From positions 1 to 26,430 of the forward strand of contig CAYFUW010000023.1 in assembly GCA_964346495.1 (NCBI GenBank): DNA of 26,430 nt, in the 5' to 3' direction. Of this stretch, positions 15,506 through 23,932 are shown piece by piece (position 1 is the first letter of the stretch; the number at the start of each line of letters is the position of its first letter). Under the pieces are notes generated by a model. The model made no database searches. It was not told the origin of the DNA and saw only the letters and a list, made by a program, of their open reading frames with translations. The DNA comes from JBGZFC01 sp964346495 (GTDB lineage Bacteria; Bacteroidota; Bacteroidia; Bacteroidales; Dysgonomonadaceae). Position numbers and translations under genes: made by a program.

Positions 15506-15714
15506 TGTATTTTTATAATTATAAAAAATCCATCATTACTTTTGAACATTAAGCCAATTAACAAAAAAAGTAGTCTCTTTTAAGTGTAAAAATACAATAA
15601 TTGATTAGGATTGTTAAAAACATCAATTTGAACCGATGCTTTGACAAAAAATAATCGGTGATTTCTTTATTTGAAACCACCGCTTATTTATTTTTAGGAC
15701 TAAGTTTTAAAAAA
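15506..15714. other. Intergenic region between trxB and the susC promoter
   Basis: AT-rich DNA that holds the trxB terminator at its trxB end and the region upstream of the susC promoter. I see no gene and no convincing operator for a carbohydrate regulator. Confidence 0.4.
15656..15682 (-). terminator. Terminator of trxB
   Basis: The minus-strand RNA reads CGGTGGTTTC, a 7-nt loop, then GAAATCACCG: ten pairs with one G-U, followed by ATTATTTTTTG. It lies 32 nt past the trxB stop codon. Confidence 0.85.
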
Positions 15715-16656
15715 CTATAAACCCTTTTCTATAATATATTTTTCGGCATCCATTGCAGCTCTACATCCCATTCCGGCAGCGTTAATAGCCTGACGATAGT
15801 GTGGGTCTGCTACGTCTCCTGCGGCGAATACACCGGGCACATTAGTTTTGCAAGTCGGATTGTCAACTTTAATAAATCCTGCATCGTCAAGTTCGATAAA
15901 ATCTTTGAAAACTTCTGTATTTGGTGTGTGTCCGATAGCAAGGAAAAATCCGTCAATTGCAATGTCTACTTTTTCTTCGTCAGCTTCACCCATTCGTTTA
16001 ATCAGGTGTGCTCCTGATACTCCGTTTTCGCCAAACAGACCTGCTGTGTTGTGCTCGAAAAGGATTTCAATTTTTGGATTTGACATAACACGCTCCTGCA
16101 TGATTTGCGATGCACGTAAATATGGTTTTCTAACAATCATGTAAACTTTTTTAGCTAATCCGGAAAGGTAAGTTGCATCTTCACATGCTGTGTCTCCTCC
16201 TCCAACTACTGCAACCGTTCTGTTACGATAGAAAAAACCGTCGCAAGTAGCACATGCCGATACTCCCTGTCCTGCATATTTTACTTCATCAGGTAATCCC
16301 AAATATTTGGCAGTTGCACCTGTTGCAATAATTACAGTGTCGCTTTCTATTACTTTTTCGTTATCGATAGTTACTTTGTGCGGATGTGACGAAAAATCAA
16401 CCGATGTTACTCGTCCGGGGAATATTTCTGTGCCAAAGCGCAGAGCTTGTTTTTTCATATCTTCCATCATTTCAAATCCGGTAATACCATTGGGATATCC
16501 GGGGAAGTTTTCTACCTCGGTAGTGGTTGTAAGTTGTCCTCCGGGTTGCAATCCTTCAAACAATACAGGCTCAAGATTGGCACGAGAAGCATAAATAGCA
16601 GCTGTGTATCCTGCCGGTCCTGAACCGATAATTAAACATTTTACTCTATTTCTCAT
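15715..16656 (-). CDS. trxB: Thioredoxin-disulfide reductase
   Basis: This 313-residue, FAD- and NADPH-dependent cytoplasmic enzyme reduces thioredoxin. The FAD-binding GSGPAG lies at 11-16 and GGQLTTTTEVENFPG at about 39-53. The redox-active CATC is at 135-138, the NADPH-binding GGGDTACEDA at 152-161, and the C-terminal FAD signature FAAGDVADPHYRQ at about 274-286. Length is standard. It has its own promoter and terminator, so it is monocistronic. It lies downstream of ftsK and the LolA-like gene. Confidence 0.97.
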   Translation of the reverse strand: MRNRVKCLIIGSGPAGYTAAIYASRANLEPVLFEGLQPGGQLTTTTEVENFPGYPNGITGFEMMEDMKKQALRFGTEIFPGRVTSVDFSSHPHKVTIDNEKVIESDTVIIATGATAKYLGLPDEVKYAGQGVSACATCDGFFYRNRTVAVVGGGDTACEDATYLSGLAKKVYMIVRKPYLRASQIMQERVMSNPKIEILFEHNTAGLFGENGVSGAHLIKRMGEADEEKVDIAIDGFFLAIGHTPNTEVFKDFIELDDAGFIKVDNPTCKTNVPGVFAAGDVADPHYRQAINAAGMGCRAAMDAEKYIIEKGL

Positions 16657-16704
16657 ATCTGTTTTTTTTAATTACTCTGTATTAAATGTAGATTTAATAA
16701 TATA

Positions 16705-16712
16705 CAAAGATA
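16705..16712 (-). promoter_or_regulatory. -7 element of the trxB promoter
   Basis: Minus-strand TATCTTTG lies about 48 nt upstream of the trxB ATG. A mirror copy, TATCTTTG on the plus strand at 16724-16731, makes an 8-bp inverted repeat around an 11-nt centre. Confidence 0.6.
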
Positions 16713-16775
16713 TAACTATTCTTTATCTTTGTAAAATAATATTGTATTTTTCTATGGGCAGTAAATAGAAAAAAT

Positions 16776-16809
16776 AAGTGCCGTGAATAAAACCTTATTC
16801 ACGGCACTT
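16776..16809 (-). terminator. Terminator of the ftsK/LolA-like transcript
   Basis: AAGTGCCGTGAATAA (16776-16790) is perfectly complementary to the segment at 16795-16809 across a four-base loop, giving 15 uninterrupted pairs. On the minus strand it is followed by ATTTTTTC. It is the strongest terminator in the window. Confidence 0.92.
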
Positions 16810-16855
16810 GTTTTATATAAAAAAGAGAGTATATATAATGTGCAATAGCACCTGT

Positions 16856-17560
16856 TTATCTTAAGTCGATAATCTCCAGTCTCTTGTGTGCGTCCTTGTT
16901 GAAAGTGAATTCTGAATCGGCAAATTTGTAGTTTGCGACATAGTTTGTAATGTCTATTTTGTTGGTAGTTCCGTTTTTAAGTTTTAGAATAACCTGAACA
17001 ATTGTGTTGCTTCTTTTTTCGATAGCAACTTGCACGGTTACAAACTCCTTATTGCTTTTTGCCGGAATCAGTTCAATAACGTATGAACTTCTGCCATTTA
17101 TAGTTTTTGAGATTGGTTTTTTAAGAGTATATCCGTTTTTATACATACCTAACAGAGCCAATGGGCTAATGGTTGCTATTTCTTCGTTAGTAGGATTTGA
17201 AATATTAACTTCGTTTGCATTTTTTATAAGCACCCATTGGGTTTTTCCGTTAAACCAAACATCGGTTGTAGATGATGATATTTTAAACTTGTCTCCTTTT
17301 ATTAATGCTGTTCCTAACTCCGGTCTGCGTGCTTCGCCATTTTGGTCGGTTACGTATAACTTGAAAGATAGTTTTATACCATCAGATGCTTTGAATAAGT
17401 TATAAGCTCTGTCTAAAATTGCTTCAGATTCTGAACTTCCTTGTGCACTACTCTTTTGTGTAATTCTGTTTTTTGCTGTACTTCTTTGTACTGTAGTCTT
17501 TTGTGCAAAAGATGCAAGTGTGATTAATAGTGTTGCTGTAATTAATAATAGTCTTTTCAT
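16856..17560 (-). CDS. LolA-like outer-membrane lipoprotein carrier protein
   Basis: This 234-residue protein is predicted to be periplasmic. It has a Sec signal peptide (MKRLLLITATLLITLASFAQ, cleavage after about residue 20) and then a Ser/Thr/Lys/Gln-rich spacer. The LolA-type half-barrel follows, with SDGIKLSFKLYVTDQNGE at about 60-77, GDKFKISSSTTDVWFNGKTQWVLIKNANEVNISNP at about 88-122 and the later strand SYVIELIPAK. LolA shuttles lipoproteins from the inner to the outer membrane. Divergent Bacteroidota members are recognised mainly by this pattern and by the gene order ftsK-lolA-trxB. It follows ftsK by 99 bp and ends at a strong terminator. Confidence 0.82.
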   Translation of the reverse strand: MKRLLLITATLLITLASFAQKTTVQRSTAKNRITQKSSAQGSSESEAILDRAYNLFKASDGIKLSFKLYVTDQNGEARRPELGTALIKGDKFKISSSTTDVWFNGKTQWVLIKNANEVNISNPTNEEIATISPLALLGMYKNGYTLKKPISKTINGRSSYVIELIPAKSNKEFVTVQVAIEKRSNTIVQVILKLKNGTTNKIDITNYVANYKFADSEFTFNKDAHKRLEIIDLR

Positions 17561-17659
17561 AATTTATTCTTTTATTGTTTTTTGGTTTTGACGAAGAATT
17601 TTGGTGAAAGTTTAATCTGATAGAAAAAGATTTTACTTTTATATGTAAAATATCATAAA

Positions 17660-20179
17660 CTATCTAAGAGAATCCAATAGTTTCTCTAACGAGTATTCGT
17701 CCATAATATATACATCGCGTGGTTTACTTCCTTGTACAGGTCCAACAATACCTGCAGCCTCCAATTGATCCATTATTCGACCTGCCCGGTTATAGCCGAT
17801 GCTAAACTTGCGTTGTATAAGCGAAGTTGAGCCTTGTTGGTGCACAACAATCAATCTTGCTGCTTCTTCAAAAAGTACGTCTTTTTCGTTCATATCCAAG
17901 GCATCTTTGTTGTCACTACTTCCTTCTACTGTAACTTCGGGAAGAGCAAATGCACTTTCGTAACCTCTTTGACTTCCGATATATTGTGCAATTTCTTCAA
18001 CTTCGGGAGTGTCAACAAAAGCACATTGGATACGAATCAGATTGTTTCCTTGCGAGAATAGCATGTCGCCTCTACCAATCAATTGATTTGCACCGTTCAT
18101 ATCTAGAATAGTTCTGGAGTCGATTTGCGATGTAACACGGAAAGCCATTCTGGCAGGGAAGTTTGCTTTGATGGTTCCGGTGATGATATTTGTTGTTGGT
18201 CTTTGTGTGGCGATAACCATGTGCATACCTACCGCACGTGCTTTTTGAGCGATACGTGCAATCGGCATCTCTATCTCTTTACCGGCAGTCATTATCAAAT
18301 CGCCAAACTCATCTATAACAACCACAATATAAGGAAGATATCTGTGCCCTTTGTTGGGGTTTAGGCGACATTTTATAAACTTTTCGTTATACTCTTTTAT
18401 TGTACGTACCTTTGCACGCATGAGAAGTTCGTATCTGTCGTCCATCTCTTTAGTGAGAGAGTTAAGCGTTTGTGTAACTTTGCTAACATCTGTAATAATT
18501 GCATTCTCTTCGTCAGGTAGCTTTGCCAGATAGTGTTTCTCTATAGTTGAGTATATATTGAACTCAACCATTTTTGGGTCGATTAACACCATCTTCATTT
18601 CTGAAGGGTGTTTTTTGTAAAGAAGAGATGTTATTATCGCGTTTAGACCAACCGACTTTCCTTGTCCTGTAGCACCTGCAACAAGAAGGTGTGGCATTTT
18701 GGTCAGGTCGAAAATAAATACTTCATTTGTAATGGTTTTACCTAATGCAACAGGTAAGTCATATGTACACTCCTGGAATTTTTTTGAAGATATAACCGAT
18801 TGCATCGAAACAATTTGCGGGTCTTTATTTGGAACTTCAATACCAACTGTGCCTTTACCCGGCATTGGTGCTATAATACGTATGCCTAGTGCTGAGAGGC
18901 TTAGAGCTATATCATCTTCTAAGTTTCTGATTTTAGATATTCTGACTCCAGCTTGTGGGATTATTTCATAAAGTGTAATGGTTGGACCAACCGTTGCTTT
19001 TATTGATGTGATTTCTATGCCATAGTTACGTAATGTAGTGATAATCTTTTCTTTGTTTTCTTTCTGCTCTTCCATGTCCACGGCTTTGTTTGAGGTGTTG
19101 TAAACCTTTAGTAAGTCCATGGTTGGGAATTGGAAACTTGAAAGATCTTTTTTGGGGTCATAGTCCTCCATCTGTTCAGCATCTTCGTCTGTCTGTTCAT
19201 CATCAACTTCTGTGTTGTTGCTTGAAGGTGGTACTTCGTTTATAGAAACTTCTTCATCTGCAGGAACAATTACTTCGAAGTCGTCATCGTCGGAAACAAT
19301 AGTTTTATTTTCTGTTTTGTTTATACTCTCGGTTGGGGTTGTGATGGGAGTTTCTGTCTTTTCAGATTCTTCAGATTCTTCGATTTCATCTGCTGGATTG
19401 CTACTTTTAAATCCTTCTTTAATTTTATTCCAGGATTTTTTGATCCCTATTCTTAGTTTAGAAGGTTTTTTCTCTTTAGGCTCTGATTCTTCCTGAGTAT
19501 CATCAACTTCATCTTCGTCTCGTTCTCGGGATTTAAATGAAGGTTTGCTATTAACCAATGTGTCTTGCAACTTATACATTGAGTTTTTGCGCAACAGTAG
19601 CACGGCTATTGTGACAAACAAGACAATAAGAAGTATTAATCCGGGCCATCCTATGCTACTTTCAAGAATTCTTTCGATTTTAGTTCCATGAGTTCCGCCC
19701 CAATTAATATGGCTCGAAGGGAAAAGCTTTCCTAAAATAAAAGCTGCAGTAATAGAGCCGCTTACCAGTCCGTAGGCAGTAAGCAACAGCATTTTAATAA
19801 AAGAAGTTTTTGCAACACGCATTATTTTTAAGCCGAGATAAATAATAAATCCGGGTATCAGCAAAGAAAAAATACCAAACCAGTTGTTTACCAAATGTTG
19901 GGCAATATATGCGCCGCCTGCACCTGTCCAGTTTTGTATTTCTATATCTTTTTCATGGATAAGTTCAAAAAAAGATTTATTGTTTACCAAACTTTGGTCA
20001 GCTGCTCCCGTAAAGAAAAAAGAGATAATTGTGAGAAGTCCGAAAATTCCCGCAAAGGCAATAATTATTCCAAAAATGAATTGAACTCTTTCATTTTTGA
20101 AAAATGCAACAATTTTTTTTTGATTTGTTCGGTTATTAGTGGTTTTTTTTCTTCTTTTTCTTTTAACTCTCTTTGCCAT
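17660..20179 (-). CDS. ftsK: DNA translocase FtsK/SpoIIIE family
   Basis: The protein is 839 residues from the ATG at 20179 (MAKRVKRKRRKK...). Four membrane segments in the first 200 residues anchor it in the septal membrane. A long acidic, Glu/Asp/Ser-rich linker follows (about 210-345), then the alpha-beta motor with Walker A GATGQGKS at 502-509 and Walker B VVVIDEFGD at about 619-627. A C-terminal winged-helix gamma domain (about 770-839, QRKFSIGYNRAGRIMDQLEAAGIVG) reads polar DNA sequences. It pumps chromosomal DNA and supports dimer resolution at division. An in-frame TTG at 20206 would add nine residues but overlaps the -7 element at 20204-20211, so I rejected it. Confidence 0.96.
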   Translation of the reverse strand: MAKRVKRKRRKKTTNNRTNQKKIVAFFKNERVQFIFGIIIAFAGIFGLLTIISFFFTGAADQSLVNNKSFFELIHEKDIEIQNWTGAGGAYIAQHLVNNWFGIFSLLIPGFIIYLGLKIMRVAKTSFIKMLLLTAYGLVSGSITAAFILGKLFPSSHINWGGTHGTKIERILESSIGWPGLILLIVLFVTIAVLLLRKNSMYKLQDTLVNSKPSFKSRERDEDEVDDTQEESEPKEKKPSKLRIGIKKSWNKIKEGFKSSNPADEIEESEESEKTETPITTPTESINKTENKTIVSDDDDFEVIVPADEEVSINEVPPSSNNTEVDDEQTDEDAEQMEDYDPKKDLSSFQFPTMDLLKVYNTSNKAVDMEEQKENKEKIITTLRNYGIEITSIKATVGPTITLYEIIPQAGVRISKIRNLEDDIALSLSALGIRIIAPMPGKGTVGIEVPNKDPQIVSMQSVISSKKFQECTYDLPVALGKTITNEVFIFDLTKMPHLLVAGATGQGKSVGLNAIITSLLYKKHPSEMKMVLIDPKMVEFNIYSTIEKHYLAKLPDEENAIITDVSKVTQTLNSLTKEMDDRYELLMRAKVRTIKEYNEKFIKCRLNPNKGHRYLPYIVVVIDEFGDLIMTAGKEIEMPIARIAQKARAVGMHMVIATQRPTTNIITGTIKANFPARMAFRVTSQIDSRTILDMNGANQLIGRGDMLFSQGNNLIRIQCAFVDTPEVEEIAQYIGSQRGYESAFALPEVTVEGSSDNKDALDMNEKDVLFEEAARLIVVHQQGSTSLIQRKFSIGYNRAGRIMDQLEAAGIVGPVQGSKPRDVYIMDEYSLEKLLDSLR

Positions 20180-20203
20180 AGTTTGGTGTTTCAAATTCTC
20201 TTG

Positions 20204-20211
20204 CAAAAGTA
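20204..20211 (-). promoter_or_regulatory. -7 element of the ftsK promoter
   Basis: Minus-strand TACTTTTG fits TAnnTTTG and lies 24 nt upstream of the ATG at 20179. A -33 TTTG is degenerate (CTTTA). Confidence 0.55.
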
Positions 20212-20323
20212 ATAAAAAGATAGTTAGATTTAAAGTTTTGTCTATTATATTTTAAAAGGTGTTTATTTAATCCACATTTATCGAAGGAACATCTATTTAA
20301 TCATTTATTTATCTCATTTAATA

Positions 20324-20354
20324 TTGTTTTTCTATCGTAATTTAACTACCTTTG
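20324..20354 (+). promoter_or_regulatory. Promoter of the dxr-rseP-metF cluster
   Basis: TTG (20324-20326), a 20-nt spacer, then TACCTTTG (20347-20354) match the Bacteroides consensus. The ATG of dxr lies 23 nt downstream. Confidence 0.75.
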
Positions 20355-20377
20355 CACACTCTTTTTCGGAACAGATT

Positions 20378-21535
20378 ATGAGTGATAACAAAAGAAAAAT
20401 AGCGATTCTGGGTTCTACCGGTTCTATTGGAACGCAAGCTTTGGAGGTTATTGCAAATCACAGCGATAAGTTCGAGGCTTATGTTTTGGTTGCCAATAAC
20501 CAAGTTGACAAACTAGTTGAGCAGGCACGTAGGTTTTTGCCGGAAATAGTTGTTGTTGCAAACGAAGAGAAGTACGAATTTCTGAAACAATCACTGTCTG
20601 ATTTACCTATTAAGGTGTGGGCTGGTGCAGCTGCCATTGAGCAGGTTGTACAAGACTCAGAGATTGATATGGTACTTACCGCCATGGTTGGTTTTTCAGG
20701 ATTGAAACCTACTATCTCAGCAATTGAAGCAGGTAAGAGTATCGCTTTGGCAAATAAAGAGACATTAGTTGTTGCAGGTGAGTTGATTACAAAATTGGCT
20801 CAACAATATAGAGTCCCTATATTGCCGGTTGATTCTGAACATTCGGCTATTTTTCAATGCTTGAATGGCGAGAGCGTTAATCAGATTGATAAAATACTTC
20901 TTACCGCATCCGGCGGGCCTTTTCGTGGTTTCACTCTAGAGCAATTACAAAAAGTGACAAAAGCGGAGGCACTAAATCATCCAAATTGGTCGATGGGAGC
21001 TAAGGTTACTATCGACTCTGCATCACTTATGAACAAAGGCTTGGAGATGATAGAAGCAAAATGGTTTTTCGATGTGGAGCCTTCGCAGGTGGAGGTAGTT
21101 ATACATCCGCAATCTATCATTCATTCTATGGTGCAGTTCAAGGATTATTCTGTAATGGCGCAATTGGGCTCACCCGATATGCGAATGCCGATACAGTATG
21201 CTTTTTCTTATCCTTACAGATTTAGTTCGGATGTGAAACCGATTAATCTTTTCGATTTAAAGTCTTTGACATTCGAAAAACCCGATACCGAGAAGTTCCG
21301 CAATCTCTCTTTGGCATATCAATCTATAGAAAAGGGAGGAAATATGCCTTGCATTATGAATGCGGCGAACGAAATTGTGGTTGAAGCGTTCTTACAAGAT
21401 AAAATCGGATTTTTGCGAATGAGTGATGTTATTGAGGAGACCATGCAGAAAGCATCGTTTATTTTGTCGCCGTCGTTGCAAGATTATTTGCAAACCGATG
21501 CAGAAGCCCGAAAAATAGCAAAAGAAATTATTTAA
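20378..21535 (+). CDS. dxr: 1-deoxy-D-xylulose 5-phosphate reductoisomerase
   Basis: This 385-residue enzyme is NADPH- and divalent-metal-dependent and catalyses the committed step of the MEP isoprenoid pathway (DXP to 2-C-methyl-D-erythritol 4-phosphate). The nucleotide-binding GSTGSIG is at 12-18. The metal-binding DSEHSAIFQ starts at about 152, the flexible-loop and substrate region NHPNWSMGAKVTIDSASLMNKG spans about 200-221, and GSPDMRMPIQYA follows. The frame stays open to a TTG at 20324, but that codon is the -33 promoter element, so the ATG at 20378 is the start. It is the first gene of a tight plus-strand cluster with rseP and metF. Confidence 0.97.
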   Translation: MSDNKRKIAILGSTGSIGTQALEVIANHSDKFEAYVLVANNQVDKLVEQARRFLPEIVVVANEEKYEFLKQSLSDLPIKVWAGAAAIEQVVQDSEIDMVLTAMVGFSGLKPTISAIEAGKSIALANKETLVVAGELITKLAQQYRVPILPVDSEHSAIFQCLNGESVNQIDKILLTASGGPFRGFTLEQLQKVTKAEALNHPNWSMGAKVTIDSASLMNKGLEMIEAKWFFDVEPSQVEVVIHPQSIIHSMVQFKDYSVMAQLGSPDMRMPIQYAFSYPYRFSSDVKPINLFDLKSLTFEKPDTEKFRNLSLAYQSIEKGGNMPCIMNAANEIVVEAFLQDKIGFLRMSDVIEETMQKASFILSPSLQDYLQTDAEARKIAKEII

Positions 21536-21569
21536 CAAATTAACAGCGCATTAGCGCACAAATAACTAA

Positions 21570-22892
21570 ATGGAAACATTTTTAATTAAAGCATTACAAC
21601 TTATTCTAAGTTTATCGATATTGGTATTTATTCACGAATTTGGACACTTTATATTTGCCCGATTATTTAAAATACGAGTAGAGAAATTCTATCTCTTTTT
21701 TGACCCTTGGTTTGCTCTATTCAGATATAAACCAAAAAATAGTGAGACCGAATATGGTATTGGTTGGCTGCCGTTGGGCGGATATGTGAAAATAGCCGGA
21801 ATGATAGATGAATCGATGGACAAAGAGCAGATGGCGCAACCGGAACAGCCCTGGGAGTTTCGCTCAAAACCTGCATGGCAACGTTTGTTGGTTATGGTAG
21901 CAGGAGTTTTGTTTAACCTGATTCTCGCCTTCATTATTTACTCAATGATGGTTTTTACATGGGGCGACTCTTATGTGCCGATGAAAGATGTGAAATCGGG
22001 AATGCAATATAGCGAAGTTGCTCAAAGAGCCGGTTTCCAGGATGGTGACATCTTGCTGTATGCCGATGGCGAAGAGATTATTGATAGAGGTGATATTGTT
22101 GACAACTTTGCAGCACAGGTAATTGCTGCAAAACAGATAACCGTATTGAGAGCCGGTCAAGAGGTGAATATTACTCTGCCAGAGGACTTTATGCAGCAGC
22201 TTATGCGTGAGAAAAAAGGATTTGCCGGATACAAGAGCGATATTCCTACAGTAGTAGGAAAGATTGTTTCCGGTTCAGAAGCAGAGAGAGCAGGCTTGCA
22301 GGTAGGGGATAGTATTGTTGCGGTAAATGGTATAGAAACGGAAACCTTTGAAAACTTTAGAGAGGAGTTGCAAAAGCATAAAGGAGAGGCAATCTTGTTA
22401 AATGTTTATCGTGCAGGAGTGCCAACAACTATTTCAGCGCAACTCGACGAGAATGCAATATTAGGCTTTAATATACAATCGTATGTAAAAACAGACAGAT
22501 ATTCGTTTTTCAAATCTTTCCCTGCAGGTATAAAATATGGAATGCGCACATTAAGAGGATATGTAGCTCAGTTTAAGTATGTGTTTACCAAAGAGGGTGC
22601 AGGTTCGTTAGGCGGATTTGGAACACTGGGTAATCTGTTTCCTGCAAAATGGAGCTGGTTTGCATTTTGGAAAATGACAGCATTTCTATCTGTGATACTT
22701 GCCTTTATGAATATATTGCCAATTCCGGCACTAGACGGAGGGCATGTGATGTTTCTGTTATATGAAGTTGTTACAGGTAGAAAACCGAGTGATAAGTTCT
22801 TGGAATATGCGCAAATGGTAGGTTTGTTTTTATTGTTTGCACTACTACTTTATGCTAATGGAATGGATATTATACGAGCGATTTTTAAGTAA
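21570..22892 (+). CDS. rseP: Site-2 membrane metalloprotease RseP
   Basis: This 440-residue inner-membrane zinc protease cleaves substrates within the membrane (anti-sigma factors, signal-peptide remnants). The HEFGH zinc motif is at 22-26 in the first membrane segment. The PDZ pair lies in the periplasmic middle (about 120-300; e.g. AGLQVGDSIVAVNG), and the third metal ligand is in NILPIPALDGGH near residue 390 in a C-terminal membrane segment. Length matches E. coli RseP (450). It starts 34 nt after dxr, a conserved pairing in many bacteria. No anti-sigma partner is in the window. Confidence 0.95.
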   Translation: METFLIKALQLILSLSILVFIHEFGHFIFARLFKIRVEKFYLFFDPWFALFRYKPKNSETEYGIGWLPLGGYVKIAGMIDESMDKEQMAQPEQPWEFRSKPAWQRLLVMVAGVLFNLILAFIIYSMMVFTWGDSYVPMKDVKSGMQYSEVAQRAGFQDGDILLYADGEEIIDRGDIVDNFAAQVIAAKQITVLRAGQEVNITLPEDFMQQLMREKKGFAGYKSDIPTVVGKIVSGSEAERAGLQVGDSIVAVNGIETETFENFREELQKHKGEAILLNVYRAGVPTTISAQLDENAILGFNIQSYVKTDRYSFFKSFPAGIKYGMRTLRGYVAQFKYVFTKEGAGSLGGFGTLGNLFPAKWSWFAFWKMTAFLSVILAFMNILPIPALDGGHVMFLLYEVVTGRKPSDKFLEYAQMVGLFLLFALLLYANGMDIIRAIFK

Positions 22893-22927
22893 AAACGAAT
22901 TGAAATAACTGTAGAAAAATATTTGTT

Positions 22928-23878
22928 ATGAAAGAGTCCGATTTGATAAGTAAAACAGAAAAGCCTTCTTTCTCTTTCGAGTTGTTGCCACCACTCAAAG
23001 GAAATAGTATAGGGCAGGTTTTTAACGCGATTGACCGGCTAAAAGAATTTAATCCGAAATATATAAATATTACCACGCATCACAGCGAGACTATTTACAA
23101 AGAGGACGAGTTTGGAGAGATAAAAAAAGTAAACATTCGCAGACGACCCGGTTCGGTTGCTATTGCTGCTGCAATTCAAAACAGATACGGAATTAAGGCA
23201 GTGCCACATATTGTTTGTGCAGGATTTTCGAAAGAGGAGACAGAGTACGCGCTAATTGATTTGGAGTTTTTGGATGTAACCGAGCTTCTTCTGCTTCGTG
23301 GCGATATTCATAAACTCGATGCTTCTCAACGTCGTATGGATAGCCATGCTCACGCGGTAGATTTGCAGCAACAGGTAGAGAACTTTAACAAGGGAGTAGC
23401 TTTAGACGGTTCAAGTTTTGCCGTTCCGCACAAACCGTTTACTTATGGAATGGCATGTTATCCCGAAAAACATGAAGAGTCGCCAAATATGGAGTCGGAA
23501 ATTTATTATACAAAAATGAAAGCCGATAATGGTGCTCAATATTTGGTTACGCAGATGTTTTTCGACAATCAAAAATATTTCGATTTTGTTGACCGATGTC
23601 GTGCAGAAGGGATAACAATTCCAATTATACCCGGAATAAAACCTATACATTTGATGAGCCAGTTGAATGTTTTACCACGTGTTTTCAGAACGGAACTGCC
23701 ACAAGAGTTGGAGATGGAGTTGCGTAAATGCAAAACCGATGCCGATGCAGTTGAGGTTGGTGTAGAGTGGTGTTTGGCACAAAGTAAGGATTTGGTAAAA
23801 AGAGGTGTGCCTGGAATTCACTACTATGCGCTTGGTGCAGTTGAGAGCATTTACCGAATAGCAAAAGAGGTATATTGA
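22928..23878 (+). CDS. metF: Methylenetetrahydrofolate reductase
   Basis: This 316-residue flavoenzyme reduces 5,10-methylene-THF to 5-methyl-THF, the methyl donor for methionine synthesis. The first strand carries the conserved catalytic glutamate in FSFELLPP (about 16-23). ITTHHSE, PHIVCAGFSKEE, LLLRGDIHK, FTYGMACYPEKHEESP and FVTQMFFDN-like VTQMFFDNQ follow in family order, and the C-terminus has GIHYYALG. Length fits bacterial MetF (about 300). It starts 35 nt after rseP and closes the dxr-rseP-metF cluster. The local sequence shows no SAM riboswitch or other methionine-responsive leader, which a position inside an operon would explain. Confidence 0.96.
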   Translation: MKESDLISKTEKPSFSFELLPPLKGNSIGQVFNAIDRLKEFNPKYINITTHHSETIYKEDEFGEIKKVNIRRRPGSVAIAAAIQNRYGIKAVPHIVCAGFSKEETEYALIDLEFLDVTELLLLRGDIHKLDASQRRMDSHAHAVDLQQQVENFNKGVALDGSSFAVPHKPFTYGMACYPEKHEESPNMESEIYYTKMKADNGAQYLVTQMFFDNQKYFDFVDRCRAEGITIPIIPGIKPIHLMSQLNVLPRVFRTELPQELEMELRKCKTDADAVEVGVEWCLAQSKDLVKRGVPGIHYYALGAVESIYRIAKEVY

Positions 23879-23896
23879 TTGAAAAAATACAATCAA
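23875..23896 (+). terminator. Weak hairpin at the metF stop codon
   Basis: TTGATTG (23875-23881, containing the stop) pairs with CAATCAA (23890-23896). The nearest T-run is about 25 nt further on, so it is only a possible terminator. Confidence 0.3.
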
Positions 23897-23932
23897 CTTT
23901 GCAACTTCATAAAGCTTGTTTTTTCTGTAAAT

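Noticed and set aside
20180..20206. Longer ftsK reading frame starting at TTG
   Set aside because: The TTG overlaps the predicted -7 element at 20204-20211; the ATG at 20179 lies at a suitable distance downstream.
20324..20377. Longer dxr reading frame starting at TTG
   Set aside because: That TTG is the -33 element of the dxr promoter, and the Dxr family begins at the ATG at 20378.
21546..21557. GCGC-ATTA-GCGC hairpin between dxr and rseP
   Set aside because: Four pairs only, no T-run and located inside a tight operon; too small to call a regulatory element.
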